DNA of 37,500 nt from Chrysomallon squamiferum. Its lineage: Eukaryota > Mollusca > Gastropoda > Neomphalida > Peltospiridae. Location of the stretch: assembly GCA_012295275.1 (NCBI GenBank), contig CM022668.1, forward strand, positions 14,913,391 to 14,950,890. The letters are read 5' to 3'. Below, piece by piece: positions 19,639-31,486 of the stretch. Position numbers and translations under genes: made by a program. The notes below the pieces were generated by a model. The model saw nothing but the letters and a program-made list of their open reading frames with translations. It had not been told where the DNA came from and made no database searches. Position 1 is the stretch's first letter. The number at the start of each line of letters is the position of its first letter.

Positions 19639-19905
19639 ATATAAATAAATAAATAAAATGAAATAAATAAAGAAATATAAAGAAATAAAATGAAATAAAT
19701 AAAACGAAATAAATAAATAAAATAAATAAATATAATGAAATGAATAAATAAATAAATAAAATTAAAGAAATAAATTAAAGAAATTAAAGAAATAAATAAA
19801 CAAACAAACAATAAATAAGATAAAAAGATTAAACAAAATTATAGTAAAAAAAAAAAAAATAATAATAAAAAAAAGAAAAAAAAAAAAAAAAAAAAAAAAA
19901 AAAGA
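19578..19905 (+). repeat. AAAT/AAAAT block and poly(A)
   Basis: AAAAT, AAAT and GAAAT units to about 19820, then A runs with the longest at about 19875-19903. Confidence 0.9.
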
Positions 19906-20005
19906 AAAACAAACACATATAAAACGAACTGTCTTTTGTGGATCACGATTTGCACGGTTGTAAAATGATACACTGTCCCATAACGTTTATCGTATAACTA
20001 CTTAG

Positions 20006-20006
<1 letters not shown>

Positions 20007-20051
<45 letters not shown>

Positions 20052-20072
20052 CAACTACATACACACACACAC
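20007..20072 (+). repeat. AC array
   Basis: AC units at 20007-20048 and a second short run near 20060-20072. Confidence 0.9.
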
Positions 20073-20074
20073 AA

Positions 20075-20525
20075 ACAACAAAAAACTATCCCAAACCAAA
20101 CCCGACTCTTCGACAAAAGATTTACGTCACAAGATGTATTTACATTACACGACAGACGTTGCCTACAAGATTTACAAACAACAGACCAATTTCAATTCAA
20201 CAGAATTAAACGCGACTTTCTCTCTCACATCAAACGAACGAGATTTTGGGAAGACGCAGTAACGCCTTAAACATCCATACACAAACAGACACAGAGAACA
20301 ATGGCGGAAAATTAGATTCGGTTTCCGGGTGCAGGCAGAGGTCGCTTCATATCCGGTAGATTTTGATAGTTGTCTGGTCCTGTTTTGTGTATTGATTAGG
20401 CGTCGGTTTCAAGAAACGGGACGAATGTTAGGCATAAATCACGAAAAATGATGTTATTTTTCATATGAACAGTGTTTGTGTAATGAACAACGTGCACTGA
20501 ATAAAGATTAATTTCGTGTGTTTTT
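20075..20525. other. unique stretch with CpG-richer core
   Basis: Balanced unique sequence, with ACAATGGCGG near 20298 (YY1-like) and TTTCCGGGTGCAGG and ATCCGGTAG words in the following 60 bp. Promoter-like text, but no gene is recognised. Confidence 0.35.
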
Positions 20526-20639
20526 TTTAGATAGATAGCAAGCGAGAAAATAAATTAATAATTTCCACTGTCTGTCTGTGTTTTTCCTGTTTTTTGGGGG
20601 GTTTTTTTTTTGTCATCGTCATCAACATTTTCTTCTTCT

Positions 20640-20905
20640 TTCTTTTTTATTTTTTTTATTTTATTTTTTGGTTGGTTTATTTAATTTGTTTTATTATTAT
20701 TGTCGGCGTTGCAGTTGTTGTTGCTGATATTATTATTATTATTATTGTTGTTGTTGTTGTTTCTGTTGTTGTTAGTACTATTGTTTTTATTGTTGTTGAT
20801 GATTTTGTTTTCGTTATTATAACTTTTTTTGTAGTTTTATTTTTACTTTTTTATGTTTTATTATTATTATTATTATTATGATTTATTATTATTATTATTA
20901 CTTTT
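20640..20905 (+). repeat. T-rich and TTG/TTA trinucleotide block
   Basis: TTTA text to 20690, GTT/ATT units at 20710-20815, ATT units at about 20860-20902. Confidence 0.8.
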
Positions 20906-21017
20906 GTTTTCTACATTTCCATTATTCCATCCTCTTTTATTTCTTTTTTTTTTATATGAAATAAACAATTGTTTAAAAAAAAAAAAAAAATTATATTATT
21001 TTTTATTTCCATTACAG

Positions 21018-21238
21018 GTTTTAAGCAGCATCTGTTACCCACGATGCAGTCGGCAAGAACCGGAAATGACGTCGTTTTCCTCTAGTGACGTAAAATTAAA
21101 TATTTTGTGTGTGCGACAGAAAGAAACGAAAATGAAGTTTACCAAATCTGAAACTTTAATCTCTGAGTCTTCTGTGTTAACACGTGGTAGCTGACGTTGT
21201 TACACGTCGAACTGTTAGAGAAGAAACTTTGCTGTCAC
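21018..21238 (+). other. possible exon between splice-like signals
   Basis: A pyrimidine-rich run ending CATTACAG at 21010-21017 resembles a 3' splice site, and CAC/GTAAGT at 21236-21244 resembles a 5' splice site. The enclosed text is CpG-richer. One frame is open from 21018 to a stop at 21192-21194, giving about 58 unrecognised codons. A UTR exon, a last coding exon or coincidence are all possible. Confidence 0.15.
21060..21073 (+). promoter_or_regulatory. ETS-CRE composite-like site
   Basis: CCGGAA (21060-21065) is followed by TGACGTC (21067-21073) with one base between. The composite of an ETS core fused to a CRE is a known promoter motif. This copy has A in place of G before the TGA and ends in CG rather than CA. 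A second TGACGTAA lies 13 bases on. Confidence 0.35.
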
Positions 21239-21249
21239 GTAAGTTGCGC

Positions 21250-21420
21250 TTTTTCTGATTACGTAAGAAAAAATAAATAAGAAAAAAATAAATAAAAAAT
21301 AAATAAATAAAAATAAACAGTTGAAAAACTAAAAGAAATATTCAAGTTAGTGAGTTGAGATTAAAGATAATTTACGCTTCTCTAAGACTTCATATGTCGT
21401 CTCTTACAATGAAATGAAAT
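21250..21420. other. AT-rich stretch with AAAT units
   Basis: AAAT units at 21265-21320, then unique AT-rich text. Nothing recognised. Confidence 0.5.
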
Positions 21421-21422
21421 AA

Positions 21423-21487
<65 letters not shown>

Positions 21488-21555
21488 TAATAATAGAAGT
21501 AAAAATAATAATGATGATGATGATGATGATGAAGATGATAATAATAATAAATATT
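21421..21555 (+). repeat. AAT array with GAT tail
   Basis: Pure AAT at 21424-21483, then interrupted AAT and GAT units to about 21550. Confidence 0.95.
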
Positions 21556-21680
21556 AGAAAAAAAATTACTTATATAAAAAAAATCGGTGCTACATCAACA
21601 ATAATAAAAATATGAATAACAAATGAAGAAATATCATAATAACAACAGTAATAATAATCAAAACAATTATTATAATAAAT

Positions 21681-21685
<5 letters not shown>

Positions 21686-21735
<50 letters not shown>
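21686..21735 (+). repeat. AG array
   Basis: Pure AG over 50 bp. Confidence 0.95.
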
Positions 21736-21738
<3 letters not shown>

Positions 21739-22020
21739 GACTACTCGTGCATTTAGACTCGTGCATAATTGTAAATTTTGTATTAAAATTGCAATAAAAA
21801 ATCTGTATAATATAATACTCATAATAAATAAATCTCATTATCATAATTTATGCAGCTGTTTTTGTTTTTTTTACTCCTTTACGACAAATATTTTATTATT
21901 GCATCTACCAGTGCTGTAACAAAATAAACGTTGACCATTTGAAAACTAAAATATAATCCCTTTAGTTATAGGAACGATTCTTGTGCTTGTAATAGAAGCA
22001 AAAGATCATATAAATAGACT
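21736..22020. other. unique AT-rich stretch
   Basis: Nothing recognised. Confidence 0.5.

Positions 22021-22023
<3 letters not shown>

Positions 22024-22096
<73 letters not shown>
22024..22096 (+). repeat. AG array
   Basis: Pure AG over 73 bp. Confidence 0.95.
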
Positions 22097-22097
<1 letters not shown>

Positions 22098-22282
22098 GTA
22101 GATTAATAAATATATATGCTGATATGTGCACGTGTATAGCGTGAGTGTGTGTCTATGAAGAAGAAAAACAGACAAGTATACAGACTTATAGATACTTATA
22201 TACAGAAAAGATGCAAAGAGGCAGTTATAAGGACATTTGTGTGTATGTGTGTATGTGTGGTTGATTTTATATATATATGTCC

Positions 22283-22293
<11 letters not shown>

Positions 22294-22369
<76 letters not shown>
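22294..22369 (+). repeat. AG array
   Basis: Pure AG over 76 bp. Confidence 0.95.
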
Positions 22370-22439
22370 CAAACACAAATAGATAAACTGATAAAAAAAA
22401 TATTATTAGCGAAACAAATATTTACCCAGACAGATTATT

Positions 22440-22570
22440 TATATACATATATATATATATATATATATAGCTAAACAGACTGATTGAGAGACAGACATAC
22501 ACATTCACGTAAATAATTAGACAGATATGCAGACATGCAGACAGACAGACACACAGACAGAAAGATAAAT
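22440..22570 (+). repeat. AT and ACAG short arrays
   Basis: AT units at about 22446-22470 and GACA units at 22485-22562 with interruptions. Confidence 0.7.
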
Positions 22571-22574
22571 AAAT

Positions 22575-22805
22575 AGATCATCGGGCATGTCGTACTTCGG
22601 GCTATTACCTAGGCAACCTTCGATCGCCTATGACGTCATTGCACTTAAGAAGTTCAGTGACGCGGCAGACAAAAGCGAGCTGTTTTCTCTCTCTAAAATG
22701 TTGATGCCGAAGCCTGACAGATTTATTGTAAAACATCTTTGAAAATTCAACAAGTGGAAACGCAAAAAAACAGACAGAAGACGTGTAAAAATGAGAGAGT
22801 AAGCG
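22575..22805. other. CpG-richer unique island
   Basis: Balanced unique sequence, including CGGGCATGTCG, CGATCGCC, a CRE at 22631-22638 and GACGCGGCAGAC. No coding product recognised. Confidence 0.35.
22631..22638. promoter_or_regulatory. CRE octamer TGACGTCA
   Basis: Exact CREB/ATF palindrome within a CpG-richer island. Confidence 0.35.
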
Positions 22806-22810
22806 AGAGA

Positions 22811-22812
22811 GA

Positions 22813-22845
<33 letters not shown>

Positions 22846-22856
22846 AAAAAAAAAAG
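22811..22856 (+). repeat. poly(A) runs
   Basis: A runs separated by GAAG at the right edge of the island. Confidence 0.9.
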
Positions 22857-22859
22857 TCT

Positions 22860-23380
22860 AATGCCGATTTCTTCCTCTTGTAAAGTCGTTTGAAAAATTC
22901 TGCGCGGGTCTAGATGCAAGAAGGGTGAAAGATTGTGAAGGTATCGTCTTCAGTTCTTTGCGTGTCGTCCGTTTATTTATTTATTTATTTGTTGTTGTTG
23001 TTGTTACTATTATTATTATTAGTGTTTTTTTTCTTCTTTATAAATGAAACTGGATTTGGCTTGAAAGTTTTATAAAAGGTATTATTACGAATGGGGTGTA
23101 TATCGAATTGAGGTAACTCTTTTGCATTTTCGGATTAATACAATATCTGTCTGTCTGTATGTCTGGTTGTCTGTCTGTCTTTCTTTGTAAATTTATTTTG
23201 TTTGTCGTTTGCTTTGTTGTTGTTGTGTTTTTTTCATTTACTTCTTTATTACTTACTTAATTTATTTATTTATGGCGTGTTTTCTTTTCTTTTTAAACAA
23301 ATGTATTTCATCCTGAAAATGCTTATCCAAATACTAATAAATTTTAGGTCGGTTTTAACCTCGTATTTTTCAAAAATAAT
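22860..23380. other. unique stretch with short TTTA, GTT and CTGT units
   Basis: TTTA at about 22971-22990, GTT at 22990-23004, CTGT at 23146-23180. No gene recognised. Confidence 0.5.
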
Positions 23381-23381
23381 G

Positions 23382-23384
<3 letters not shown>

Positions 23385-23477
<93 letters not shown>
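23385..23477 (+). repeat. CT array
   Basis: Pure CT over 93 bp. Confidence 0.95.
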
Positions 23478-23480
<3 letters not shown>

Positions 23481-23599
23481 CTGAAATGTTGTATCATTTC
23501 TGAAATCATATAACCGTGATTTTCATGAAATCTTGCATCTTCGCTTCCTCATTCCTTTTTCAAAAACTCGTTTCCTTTCCTCTTTTAACAAATCTTGTA

Positions 23600-23667
23600 T
23601 CCTCACTCACTCACTCACTCACTCAGTCAATCAGTCTCTCTACCACCCCTCTCTCTCTACCACCCCT
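23600..23667 (+). repeat. CTCA array and 17-bp duplication
   Basis: CTCA units at about 23601-23625. CTCTCTACCACCCCT occurs at 23636-23650 and 23653-23667. Confidence 0.8.
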
Positions 23668-23698
23668 TCTTTAATCTGTGGATTCGCCCCCGTAGTCT

Positions 23699-23955
23699 AA
23701 AAAAAAAAAAAAAAAAACAACAACAACGAACAACAACGCGGAAATACAGACAACTGCGCAAGGTGTGTTTCTCTCATTGATTTTCCCAGACGGCGTTATA
23801 AACACGGTATAAAGAATTCTTAGACAATTTTATTACTTCGTGGTCTGAGTCTTTTCCCAATACGTAACTGAAAGCGGGATGTGTTTATTGTTCCCCGTTT
23901 GATAAAATGCTTTGCTAAATGTGTTATACAAAAAAAAAAAAAAAAAAAAAATAAG
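23699..23955. other. poly(A) runs with a unique stretch between them
   Basis: A runs at about 23699-23717 and 23930-23951. The sequence between is unique with CpGs near 23752-23802. No gene recognised. Confidence 0.55.
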
Positions 23956-24058
23956 TGAAATAAATACACGTAAAAGATGAAGCCTTCGTCTTCTTCCTCG
24001 TCTTCTTCGTCTTCTGTTTTATTTATTATTTTTATTTTTATTTTTATTTTCGTCTGAA

Positions 24059-24077
24059 TTTTTTTTTTTTTTTTTTT
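24059..24077 (+). repeat. poly(T) run
   Basis: T run of about 19 bases preceded by TTTTA units. Confidence 0.85.
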
Positions 24078-24129
24078 CCGGGGGCGAAGTGATAGTGATG
24101 ACTATACGATTGTGTTTATAAATGATGAC

Positions 24130-24446
24130 GGCGATTGGTGTTGATAATGATGATGATGATGATGATGATGATGTTGATAATGGTGACGGTGATAATGTTG
24201 ATGATGAGAATCTCAGCACTGATAACGATTTACAGTGACAGTGTTGATAATGATGACGATGATGGTGTTGATACTAATCATGATGAATATGATGATAGTG
24301 CTGATAATAATGATGATGATGATGTTGATAATGATGACGATAATGGTGTTGATACTAATCATGATAAATGTGACGACAGTGTTGATAATAATGAGGATGA
24401 TGATGTTGATGATGATATTGATGGCATTAATTCTAATGCAGCTTAA
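24130..24446 (+). repeat. GAT-based minisatellite, 81-bp unit
   Basis: GAT/GTTGAT units. GGTGTTGATACTAATCATGAT-type text recurs at 24264 and 24345, exactly 81 bp (27 codons) apart. It keeps an Asp/Asn-rich frame open at 24135-24446 that superficially resembles calcium-binding acidic repeats. I treat it as repeat, not gene. Confidence 0.8.
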
Positions 24447-24475
24447 CACAATAGCTATGGCAGCTTAAATAATAC

Positions 24476-24680
24476 AAGTAGTAGTAGTAGTTGGTGGTGG
24501 TGTTGGTGATGATGGTCATGGTAGTAGTTATTAGTTACAGTAATAGTAGAAACAGTAACAACAGTAGCAGTGGCAGTCACAGTGGTCATAGCAGTTGTAG
24601 TCGTCGTAGTTGTAGTCGTCATAGTCGTTGTAGTAGTAGTAGTGGCAGAAATAGTAGTATCACTAGCAACACTAGAAAAA
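24476..24680 (+). repeat. degenerate GTA/GTC/GGT trinucleotide block
   Basis: GTA, GTG, GTC and GCA units with three-base periodicity. Confidence 0.8.
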
Positions 24681-24779
24681 ATAGCAGTATTTTAGTCTTT
24701 GCTTTCACAATTACTGTTTTAACTTTTCTTACTTTTTCTACCAGTCCTGCATAAGAAAAACATTACCTATGCCGCTATG

Positions 24780-25000
24780 ACATTTAAAACTTCAGCTGCA
24801 ACTACAACTACTACCACTAATACGACTGCATCTACAGCCATAAACCATTACTACTACTACGCATATTACAAGATTCAAACACTATTCCTTCCGTCTTCAT
24901 CTTCAACGGCCTCGTTCTCGACAAACAGCCGCGTAACATCATCACATCAGTTGTCGTCATCGACAACATCATCATCATCATCATCATCATCCTTACGGCG
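24780..25000 (+). repeat. ACT/CAA units and ATC array
   Basis: ACT-type units at 24795-24860, ATC units at about 24966-24990. Confidence 0.7.
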
Positions 25001-25235
25001 TGGCGGTATCTGACATCATAATAAATACTAGGAACACCCCCCCCCAAAACGACAAGACAAAACACAATTAATTTAATAGGAACGTCAAGACACAAGTGCG
25101 CGATAATAAAAGTGACAAAATTTGTTGTCATTTCTGACATTTATGATCTCGTAATTTGTAATAGGAATCAGGGAGGATCCAGGGTTAGGTTTGGGGTGGT
25201 GAGTCTGTTAAATTGTCTACGTTACTGTTAAGTGT
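25001..25235. other. unique stretch
   Basis: Contains a run of nine C's at 25037-25045. No gene recognised. Confidence 0.5.
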
Positions 25236-25244
25236 ATGTAACGA

Positions 25245-25600
25245 CGATAGAAGCAACAACAGCTGCAGCAGCAACAACACAACAACGATAGCAACAGCAA
25301 CAGCAGCAGCAATAACATTGACAACAACAACAAGAGGAACAGGAGTAAGAACGGCAGCAACAACAATAATTACTACTACTACAACTACTGCTATGACAGC
25401 AACAACTGCTACTACAACATCAACTAAATGCAGCTACTGTCACAACAGATGCAAATACTACTATTGCTACTACTGCTATTACTACTAATAAAAATACTAC
25501 TGCTACTACTACTACTAATAAAATATGAAAAAAGAAGATAAGAATAGGAAGAAGAAGATAAAGAACAAGGATAAGAAGAAGAAAAAAAAACACAAAGAAG
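25245..25600 (+). repeat. degenerate CAA/CAG/CTA then AAG block
   Basis: CAA and CAG units at 25255-25410, CTA/ACT units to 25520, AAG-rich units at 25530-25600. Confidence 0.8.
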
Positions 25601-25639
25601 AAGGCTGAAGAAAAAACCCAATAAAAACAATAAAATGAA

Positions 25640-26100
25640 TATTTTCAGGTGCGCTGATAATGAAAAACAGAACAGTTAGAAATTTTAATTAATTAATGAA
25701 ATACTTCAAAAGATAGAAAGAATGACTGATTTTACTTCACAGATAATAAAAAAATAATCAGAAAAGAATACTCAACGTTGAGATGGCTGTTTTGGACAAT
25801 AACATGATCGGACTGAAGAAATCGTTTACTACAAGTCAACCCATATTAACCATAAATAAACGTCATCGAAACGTCATCCTTTATTATGACCTCATTCACA
25901 AAAAAGGGCAACTGATAACTGCAACGATTACTTTTTCGATTAGCAGCAAGAACGCTTTTAAATGTTAGACTGTCACTGACGAACTAAATGAGGAGCACAT
26001 ATTAAAACGTGAAAAAAATGGCGACTGAGAATCTATGTAGGAGTAACCCTCCGATCGGTCTTTCTCATCAGTTTCTAAAATATTCCACGAGACGAAAAAA
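25640..26100. other. unique stretch, no gene called
   Basis: A 61-codon frame at 25783-25968 has ordinary composition and a purine at -3 with G at +4, but no recognisable family. AAATGGCGAC near 26017 is a YY1-like, start-like word followed by the TGTAGGAGTAACCC motif. Confidence 0.35.
26036..26049 (+). repeat. dispersed copy of the GTAGGAGTAACCC motif
   Basis: TGTAGGAGTAACCC matches the core of the array at 10610-10772. It is a single copy here. Confidence 0.6.
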
Positions 26101-26480
26101 AAAAAAAAATAATAATAATAAAAATTAAAATTAAAGTCGTAGACGAAATATATATATTTTTTTCTTTTTTTTTTTCAGGAAAAGAAAAAGCAGAACGATT
26201 TGACGTAATAATTTATGTTTCGGTGATGATGCACGTGTGTTGTTTTGCACCAGCTCCACCGACAGATGTCGTTTTTTAGAACGATATGCACGGATGACGA
26301 AACACAACTTGATTAAATCTTTACAGCCCTTTTTACTGCCAACCACCGGCAGTTTCCAAAATTTTATATGCACCAGATGAGTTCCAAATCCTTCTCCACA
26401 GCAAAACAATAGACGGGTTTTGGTTTTTTTTTTTTTTTTTTTGATTTTTCCCGCTACCATCTTGTAGAGACCGTGGATTG

Positions 26481-26517
<37 letters not shown>

Positions 26518-26730
26518 AAGAAAAGGAAAGCAGTAAAAGTAGGAAAGAAAACGACGGCAGTTTCCCCTCACAAGCGAAGCACAAAATGACTAAGCCTTGG
26601 TTTTGGCAAGCGATTAGCAATTATATGAATGAACGTTTCAGGTCATTAAGAAATCCATTGGCTTGCTTCATGTAGAAAGGCAGCGCAGAAATTTAGCAAG
26701 AAGCGTCTCAAACCGTTCTGAGATGGTGGC
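26101..26730. other. unique stretch between homopolymer runs
   Basis: T run at 26424-26442 and A run at 26485-26515 (31 bases). Unique text at 26180-26420 and 26516-26730 has no recognised gene. Confidence 0.5.
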
Positions 26731-27310
26731 AGGACCCGATACGTGTTCAGCATTGTGTCTGTAAGTAAGTGTTGGAACGAGAAATGATACGAAACGAAAT
26801 GAAGAAGATAATAAAAGAATGCTGGTTAGGACCTGATAATGTTTAGAAGTGTGTAATTGTTGGAATGATAAACGAAACGAAACGAAATGAAGAAAAATAA
26901 AACAATGCTGGTTAGGACCTGATAATGTTTGGAAGTGTGTAATTGTTGGAATGATAAACGAAACGAAACGAAATGACGATAATAAAAGAATGGTGGTTAG
27001 GACCTGATAAAGTTTAGATGTGTGTAATTGTTGGAATGATAAATGATACGAAACGAAATGAAGAAAAATAAAATAATGATGCTTAGGACCTGATAGCTTT
27101 AGATATGTGTAATTATTGGAATGATAAACGAAACGAAATGAAATGAAGATAATAAAAGAAAGGTGGTAGGACCCGATAAATGTTCAGTCATATATAAAAG
27201 TTGGAACCACAAATTAAATGAAACGAAAAACAAAAGCAATAAAACAATGGTGGCAGAAACTGAGAAATGTTTAGAAAGGTATAAAATGAAATGAAACGGA
27301 AAAAATAAAA
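26718..27310 (+). repeat. 86-bp minisatellite with dimeric higher-order pattern
   Basis: The landmark AGGACCYGAT starts at 26731, 26828, 26914, 26999, 27085 and 27168, with a decayed copy near 27254: spacings 97, 86, 85, 86, 83, about 86. Each unit ends in an ACGAAACGAAATGA-type block. Unit ends alternate between GATAATAAAAGAA and GAAAAATAAAA types, giving a dimer of about 171 bp. Confidence 0.9.
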
Positions 27311-27720
27311 TAACAACAATAATAATAATAATGTTCTTTTTTAAGTATGTTTACACTTTTATACTTTAAGGCATAATAACGAAAACGAAACGAAACGAAA
27401 ATAAATCTGTGACAAAGAATATTGATCTATGTTTAGAGACATATAAAGATATTAGTAAAAAAAACGAAATTAAATAAATTTAAAGCAAAAATTACTGAAG
27501 CGTTCTTAGAAGTGTATAAATTTATCAGTAAAGTGGAAAACGAAACGAAAACAAGAAAATAAAATTACACTATAATATCAGTGTTTGTTATATAAAGATA
27601 TTATTACAATAAATAAATTGACATAAAATTAAAGCAAATATTTAAATAAGAAGATATTTGTTTGGAAGATATGAAAGTAAAATTCTGGAAATAAACGAAA
27701 CGAAGTGAAAACTAGAAAAC
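27311..27720 (+). repeat. decayed flank of the 86-bp minisatellite
   Basis: ACGAAACGAA words recur at about 27381-27400, 27539-27550 and 27697-27707 with weaker matches to the rest of the unit, suggesting older, diverged copies. Confidence 0.4.
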
Positions 27721-27839
27721 AGCAATAAGAACAACTATATACGTATGCATGCGTTTTATATATGTATGTACCTATTAATGCATGTAGGATTTTGAATATT
27801 CTCTGACTTATGTACATCTGAATAGACTGCAAATAGACA

Positions 27840-28440
<601 letters not shown>

Positions 28441-28562
28441 GATGTTGTTGATACGTTGCTGCTGCTGTTGCTGCTAATACTACTGCTGCTACTAGTGCTG
28501 CTACTACTACTATTACTATTAGCTATTACTGCTACAACAACAGCAGCAACAACTACTACTTC
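28441..28562 (+). repeat. CTG/CTA degenerate trinucleotide block
   Basis: CTG and CTA units, then CAA/CAG. Confidence 0.8.
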
Positions 28563-28749
28563 TAAAACAACTATATATGAAAATATAATGTTGTACCTGT
28601 ATATTTCTTTAAAAAATCTATATAAAAAAAAGATCTAATAATATTTATAAAATAAATAATATATGATCTGAAAAAAGAATAAATAAAAAATAAAAATAAT
28701 AAATTCTCCATCTTAAAACACAATATAAAATAAAAAAATATTTATCAAA

Positions 28750-29240
<491 letters not shown>

Positions 29241-29247
29241 CGGACGA

Positions 29248-29271
29248 TACTGCTACTACTACATCTACAAT

Positions 29272-29310
<39 letters not shown>

Positions 29311-29462
29311 CACTACTACCATCATTATAACTGCTACTACTACCATCATTATAACTACTACTACTACTACCATCATTATAACTGCTACTACTACTACTAC
29401 TACTTCTACCACCATTATTATTATTACTATTACTAAAACAACAACAACTACTACTGCTATTG

Positions 29463-29507
<45 letters not shown>

Positions 29508-29700
29508 TGACCATTATTGCTGCTGCTGTAACTATTACTTCTACTACTACAACTTCTGCAGCAACAAGTACTATTTCTACTATTTATTTTCACTCCTACG
29601 ACTTATTACTATTATTATTATTATTATTATTTTTTTTTTATTATTACAACAGCAGCAGCAGCAGCAACAACAACAACAACAACGGCTATTATTACCACTT
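29248..29700 (+). repeat. CTA/TAC/ATT/CAG trinucleotide block
   Basis: CTA units at about 29250-29520, containing a CTACTACTACCATCATTATAA-type sub-repeat near 29300-29390. ATT units follow at 29606-29630 and CAG/CAA units at 29650-29682. Ser-rich and Val-rich minus frames are repeat translations. Confidence 0.85.
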
Positions 29701-29749
29701 CTTCTACAGAACAAACAAATGATCGATTAGAGATTAGGTATATTAATAT

Positions 29750-29830
29750 GAGAAGAAGAAGAAGAAGAAGAAGAAGAAGAAGAAGAAGAAGAAGAAGAAA
29801 AATATAACATGAGAAAAATAACAGTTACGA

Positions 29831-29873
<43 letters not shown>

Positions 29874-29875
29874 AA
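29750..29875 (+). repeat. AAG array and AAAT array
   Basis: AAG at 29750-29799 and AAAT at about 29831-29873. Confidence 0.95.
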
Positions 29876-30150
29876 GTAATAATGCCAAAGTTTACGACAA
29901 TAAATTAAATAGGGGCGTGACTAGAAAACGGAATGGGCGGAGTTACAGGAAGAATTAAATTTATTTTTGTACGTTGGTCTAAACAGGCTACAAATGTTGA
30001 TTTTACGTATTAAAACAACTCTTACAAAATGCACGCGAATTATCATATACGGTCACTTTCATATATATATATAAAAAATTAAAAAAAAAAATAAGAATTA
30101 AAAAATTCGTTATATATATATATAAAATTTAAAAATAAAAATTTAAAAAA
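29876..30150. other. unique stretch with GC boxes
   Basis: AGGGGCGTGAC near 29912 and TGGGCGGAG near 29934 are Sp/KLF-type words. AT-rich text follows. Confidence 0.4.
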
Positions 30151-30153
30151 TCG

Positions 30154-30530
30154 TGACGTCATTTGAAACTGATAACAGTGTTTATGACGGTGTCAATTTC
30201 TCGGCAATTGACGCGAATGGGTTGTTGATTTTCTACCTTATCAGTTAATATTGTTAGTTATCGCTATCTGAAGTAACTAGGCATCTCTGCATTCGCGAGC
30301 AAATAAATTACGGCGAATTGAACTGCTATCTTGAAGCCCTGTCAATTCTTATCTAACAGGCTGGCCATAAATTTAAAGTCCGCACAGCCCACCCTTCTTC
30401 CCGCCAGAAAAAAAAGAGGTTGCGATGACGTCATCGCTGCGTAACAATTCGTGCAGAACGAAAAGTTACGCACTAAGATGAAGTGTGTTAGTCTCACGCA
30501 AAAATGTGCGTGTTTTATGTCCTTTAACGT
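30154..30530. promoter_or_regulatory. CRE/GATA-rich island
   Basis: Two CRE octamers (30154-30161 and 30426-30433) bracket GATA-type words near 30169, 30238, 30257, 30263, 30328 and 30349. The composition is CpG-richer than the flanks, and CACGCA/TGCGTG (30495-30512) form a 6-bp inverted pair. It looks like an enhancer or promoter. No coding product is recognised. Confidence 0.4.
30422..30437. promoter_or_regulatory. 16-bp palindromic CRE
   Basis: GCGATGACGTCATCGC is a perfect palindrome centred on TGACGTCA, the longest of the CRE palindromes here. Confidence 0.45.
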
Positions 30531-30541
30531 GTACGCTCACT

Positions 30542-30602
30542 AATTGATAAAATAAAATAAAATAAAATAAAATAAAATATTTATTTATTTATTTATTTAT
30601 TT
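30542..30602 (+). repeat. AAAAT then ATTT array
   Basis: AAAAT units at 30546-30579, then TTTA/ATTT units to 30602. Confidence 0.9.
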
Positions 30603-30702
30603 TTGTATATTTTATTTTTTTTTAATTTATTGGCTTTATCATCGTTATTGTAATAGTCATGAAAGGAAAATAAAAATAATTTAAATGTTAAGAAATATAG
30701 AT

Positions 30703-30706
<4 letters not shown>

Positions 30707-30797
<91 letters not shown>
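30707..30797 (+). repeat. AG array
   Basis: Pure AG over 91 bp. Confidence 0.95.
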
Positions 30798-30800
<3 letters not shown>

Positions 30801-30964
30801 ACGAGTCAAAGAGTGAAAGAAAAAAGAAACAAAAGAAAAATACGGAGAGAGTGAGATAGAGAGACAAAGAGATAAAACGAGGTATGCACAAATTAACACC
30901 TAGGTAGATATAGAGCGTATAGTATTTTTATTTCATTTCTTTTAATTCGTTATATATAAATATT

Positions 30965-30965
<1 letters not shown>

Positions 30966-31054
<89 letters not shown>
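30966..31054 (+). repeat. AG array
   Basis: Pure AG over 89 bp. Confidence 0.95.
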
Positions 31055-31058
<4 letters not shown>

Positions 31059-31265
31059 TAATTGTTATTTGTTTTTCCACCTCCCCAAGAGTGCAAATCA
31101 TGGGAGCATCAGGAATATAAAGGCATTTTGGGTGCAGACACATATACAAGTCTCCAGCAAATTGCGCAGTTTGAGGAAAGCCATATATAATTTTACCAAA
31201 GTCAAGTAAATTACAATTCACTCTCGTAAAGTAATCAAAGAGGAAGATCAACCGAAGGGATGGGG
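31055..31265. other. unique stretch
   Basis: About 210 bp of unique text. A frame running through it into the AG array gives no recognised protein. Confidence 0.45.
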
Positions 31266-31288
31266 AGTCAGAGAAAATGAGAATGAGA

Positions 31289-31312
31289 GAGAATGAGACA
31301 GAGAGAGAGAGA

Positions 31313-31396
<84 letters not shown>

Positions 31397-31411
31397 GAGA
31401 GAGAGAGAGAG

Positions 31412-31486
<75 letters not shown>

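Noticed and set aside
24135-24446. Asp-rich calcium-binding-like protein
   Set aside because: An 81-bp GAT minisatellite explains the pattern, and the cysteine spacing of true thrombospondin type 3 repeats is missing.
25783-25968. 61-codon frame with acceptable start context
   Set aside because: Ordinary composition but no family recognised and no splice or promoter support. A frame of this length is expected by chance.
26718-27310. CRISPR-like array
   Set aside because: The whole unit repeats, without unique spacers. It is a minisatellite in eukaryotic-type DNA.
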